From Scatophagus argus (lineage: Eukaryota > Chordata > Actinopteri > Scatophagidae), in the NCBI RefSeq assembly GCF_020382885.2, contig NC_058495.1, positions 2,535,627-2,599,626 of the forward strand: a stretch of DNA of 64,000 bases, read 5' to 3'. Position 1 is the stretch's first letter. Each line of letters opens with the position of its first letter. Below are positions 61,360 through 64,000 of this stretch, piece after piece. Position numbers and translations under genes: made by a program. The notes under the pieces were generated by a model that did not search any database, was not told where the DNA came from, and saw only the letters and a list, made by a program, of their open reading frames with translations.

Positions 61360-61577
61360 TTCCCACATTCACACAGAGCTCTGTGAGCTTCTCTCCATCA
61401 CCCCCCCAGTCCTCCACCTGTTCCCCTGAGATCTAACCATTGTCCCCCAGGCCATCACACACTTCATGCTGCGGTATCCTCTATTGTCTCACCAGGCTCT
61501 GTGATTGGCTGAGACTGTGAGAAACTCCAGTCAGACCAAGACCCACACATTCATATGCAGATGTGGGACTATAAATA
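61360..61577 (+). promoter_or_regulatory. Core promoter of copy 9 (version 2)
   Basis: CSL TTCCCACA 61360-61367 and TATAAATA 61570-61577. Confidence 0.75.
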
Positions 61578-61643
61578 GGAGGGATGAAGCCAGCACAGAG
61601 CAGATTCTCTCTGCAGAGACCTCTACAGCACAGAGATCCACCC

Positions 61644-62146
61644 ATGGCACCTACTATCACTGCAGCAATGACCAATTCTCAGGAGCATCTGACTCTGAAC
61701 CACAAGGTAAACTGAAGATTCAAGAAGGTTTCAGTTTGGTTCATGACATGTTGTCTTTGTTCATGCTGACACTTTCCTCCTGAGTAAGTTTGTTCATGAC
61801 TTTGTTCTTCCTTCTGCAGCTCAGAAAGCCTCTGGTGGAGAAGTTACGCAGGGAGCGAATCAACAGCAGCATTGAGCAGCTCAAGTCTCTGCTGGCTCCA
61901 GAGTTCCTCAAACAGCAGCCAGACTCCAAGCTGGAGAAAGCAGACATCCTGGAGATGACAGTTTGTGTCCTGCAACGACTGCAGCATCAACAGCAGAGAA
62001 GACTGATGAAGAACTTCAGCAAGCTGCAGTCTTCCTCTGAGAAACACCTGACAGATGCTGACTTCTCTCTTCTGAGCTCCACAGTCCACATCAGCATCAC
62101 CAAAGACAAGAGTCCAGTCAGCAGCGCCCCCTGGAGGCCATGGTAG
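61644..62146 (+). CDS. her4-like: Her4/Hes5-like bHLH-WRPW repressor, array copy 9
   Basis: Exon 1 61644-61706, exon 2 61820-62146, consensus protein; the WRPW proline codon is CCA instead of CCG. Poly(A) signal at 63119-63124, giving a 3'UTR of about 1 kb. Confidence 0.92.
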
Positions 62147-62870
62147 ACACCTCCAGCCTGGAGTCTCTCCTGGAAAAAGTCAGTTGTGAAACAAAGATGA
62201 CTGGACTGAACTCTTTGAAATCTGATGGACTTGTTCTTCTGTATGTACAGAAGCTTGTATTTTGTGTGTGTTTTTCTCTGTCCAAGATGACATTTCCTGA
62301 GGAAATGACAGCAACAATATCTTTCAAGTTAAGAAAGAGAACATCTTGTCATGCATGTTGCATGAACCAAATCTGATTGCATCAGCAATTCTTATTATAC
62401 CTCAGTGTACTTCATGTATTGGTGGTACCTGCTATGGTAACATTTGCTATCTTTTGATTGTTATTGATGGTTGTGATCAACAACTTTAACTGTCTTTTTA
62501 TGGACCTTTGGTCACTATGGCATTTCTCTTATTTAAATGTCACTGATTGGTCAGAACTGATCTGTTGTAAGATCCAAATGTTTATCTTTTTTTGAATGAT
62601 GTTCTTATGTCACAATTTTCCTGTGATACTTTTATACTTTCATGATCATTTTGATCTAAAATCTTTATTGTCCTTTTTAAGGCTATTTTGTCCTCATGGA
62701 CTTCTCCTCACGTTATGTGATTATTGAACTTTGATCTGTTTTTAGATCAATATGTTTCTCCTTTTACTTTAAAAGGTCTGTTTAATGTCACACTGTCACA
62801 GTTTTCCAGTGACAATGTCATTTCTACATGTTGAGAATGAGCTGAATTCAGTGCTTATTAAGAACAATGT

Positions 62871-63048
62871 GACCTGATTTCAGGTCAGTTTAACTATTTT
62901 TCCTTCTGTTCACTGTGTGCAAATGTTTTGCTATGTTTTCTAATCAAAAAGTGCTGTGTCCTCAAATGTTGTAAATGCTTTGTCTTTTATAAAGACAGCT
63001 GTTCCTTTACTCTGTCAGAGTACAGTGTGTCTTGTAGAAATCTACAAG
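62871..63048 (+). promoter_or_regulatory. Four short hairpins near the end of the 3'UTR (shown for copy 9)
   Basis: gacctga-tt-tcaggtc (62871-62886), tgtcttt-tat-aaagaca (62981-62997), tactctg-t-cagagta (63008-63022) and cttgtaga-aa-tctacaag (63031-63048). All four are visible in the other copies. They lie within the last 260 nt before the poly(A) signal. Confidence 0.55.
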
Positions 63049-63159
63049 TTGTTGTTGTGATGTACCATCACCTCTAGTTGGAGCTGACTTACTTGATGTG
63101 GCTCATTGTGCCTTGATGAATAAACAAACTGTGACAGCTGAAAATGTTCTGTCCTCATG

Positions 63160-64000
63160 TCATTGTCACTTCATTGTGACACTTCATTGATTACGAGTCC
63201 TACATTTGATTGACAAAAGATAACTTACCTCTTTGTTAACAGGTAAATCACAACAAAAGTTCTGAACGTTCTAAACAGTGCAGACCTACACGATAGGGCA
63301 GAAAGAGATTTGTGACAGCAATTACAGAGAACTGGAACTATAGGCAATAATAGTAATAATGATATGTGCCATAATAATAATAATAATAATAATAATAATG
63401 TGTAACTGTCCTTTTTATGGATCTCTTGTCACCTCTTGTTATGGTAACATTTGTTATCTTTTGATTGTTATTGATGGTTGTGATCAACAACTTTAACTGT
63501 CTTTTTATGGACCTTTGGTCACTATGGCATTTCTCTTATTTAAATGTCACTGACTGGTCAGAACTGATCTGTTGTAAGATCCAAATGTTTATCTTTTTTT
63601 AAAAGGTTTGCTTATTATCACCATTTTCCTGTGAGACTTTTATGTCTCACTGTGTGTCATGTATTGGTAAAATATAATGAAATGATATTTGTTATCTTGT
63701 GAGAAGTAATGATCATTTCAATACAAAGTCTTGATTGTCATTTTTATGGATATTTGTGTCCATGAAGATTTGTCACATTTTTCTTGTGACCATTGTGTTT
63801 TTTAATGTATATTTTGATATTTTGCATTTTTAACCCACATTCCTCACTTTGTGATCACAACATTTTGATCTATTTAAGATCAATCTTTCTTGGTTTGCCT
63901 TTGTTCAAGACCATTTTTGTCTTTCATAAAGACTATTGTTTATTTTTCTTGCTGCTCTTTACTTTTCTTGAAACAGGTTGAGGTTTTCATACTTGATGTG
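63160..64000 (+). pseudogene. Outer flank and orphan, diverged 3'UTR of a further array unit
   Basis: 63180-63405 matches the flank downstream of copy 1 (24241-24300 and 24737-24910). From about 63410 a second copy of the array 3'UTR begins (tatcttttgattgttattga, taactgtctttttatggacc) and drifts to a diverged version by the window edge. No bHLH frame precedes it, so it is a truncated unit; the array may continue beyond 64 kb. Confidence 0.65.

Noticed and set aside
62140-63124. K-box-like TGTGAT motifs in the 3'UTR, as in fly E(spl) transcripts
   Set aside because: A six-base motif in an AT-rich 1-kb UTR is expected by chance, and the pairing microRNA family is not established for vertebrate Her genes.
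1-64000. CRISPR arrays, operons, phage or bacterial features
   Set aside because: The repeats are eukaryotic tandem genes, microsatellites and transposons. No spaced short direct repeats or prokaryotic gene organisation were seen.

Overview
The window is vertebrate, almost certainly teleost, chromosomal DNA. The evidence is spliced genes with GT-AG introns, TATA and AATAAA signals, dense microsatellites, tRNA-derived SINEs with GGAT tails, a Tc1-like transposon, a fish-type non-LTR retrotransposon and fossil LTR elements.

Region 1-12.4 kb is mostly repeat-rich and intronic sequence. It leads into the 3' half of a PDZRN3/PDZRN4-family gene on the + strand: five exons from 7199 to 12333 with consistent splice phases, beginning inside a PDZ domain and ending in the family's conserved C-terminus and a PDZ-binding tail. 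Exons for the RING, TRAF-type and earlier PDZ parts were not found and probably lie upstream of the window.

Region 12.4-21.6 kb is intergenic. It holds a long-TIR MITE, a decayed Hes5/Her4-type exon that still carries an Orange domain (about 17.60-17.93 kb), and a 5'-truncated LINE (18.26-21.27 kb) split by a solo LTR.

Region 21.6-64 kb is the main content: a tandem and inverted array of nine near-identical small Hes/Her (Her4/Hes5-like) repressor genes. Each has a 63-nt first coding exon, a 113-nt intron and one 327-nt last exon (324 nt in copy 4), giving 129 aa (128 in copy 4) with a bHLH and a C-terminal WRPW. They have no recognisable Orange domain. Numbered left to right: copy 1 (+, 23080-23582); copies 2-6 (-, at 28254, 32433, 38877, 42802 and 49868); copies 7-9 (+, at 53110, 57375 and 61644). 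Copies 1 and 2 converge; copies 6 and 7 diverge. Copy 4 has lost its last tryptophan (WRPW to WRP-stop).

Each gene carries a TATA promoter with a proximal CSL/Su(H) site (TGTGGGAA) and an upstream enhancer in which a CSL site is flanked by CAGATG-type E-boxes. Most intergenic intervals also hold a farther module combining a DR1 nuclear-receptor-like site with a CSL site. This is the architecture expected of Notch target genes. Two promoter versions and two enhancer versions occur in all four combinations, which points to gene conversion or unequal exchange. A block of about 5 kb is duplicated between copies 3/4 and 5/6. One duplicate later received a Tc1-like element, which in turn contains a solo LTR; the other keeps the empty site. 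Functionally, the array looks like amplified, Notch-responsive, Orange-less Her repressors. Expression and function are inferred, not shown by the sequence.
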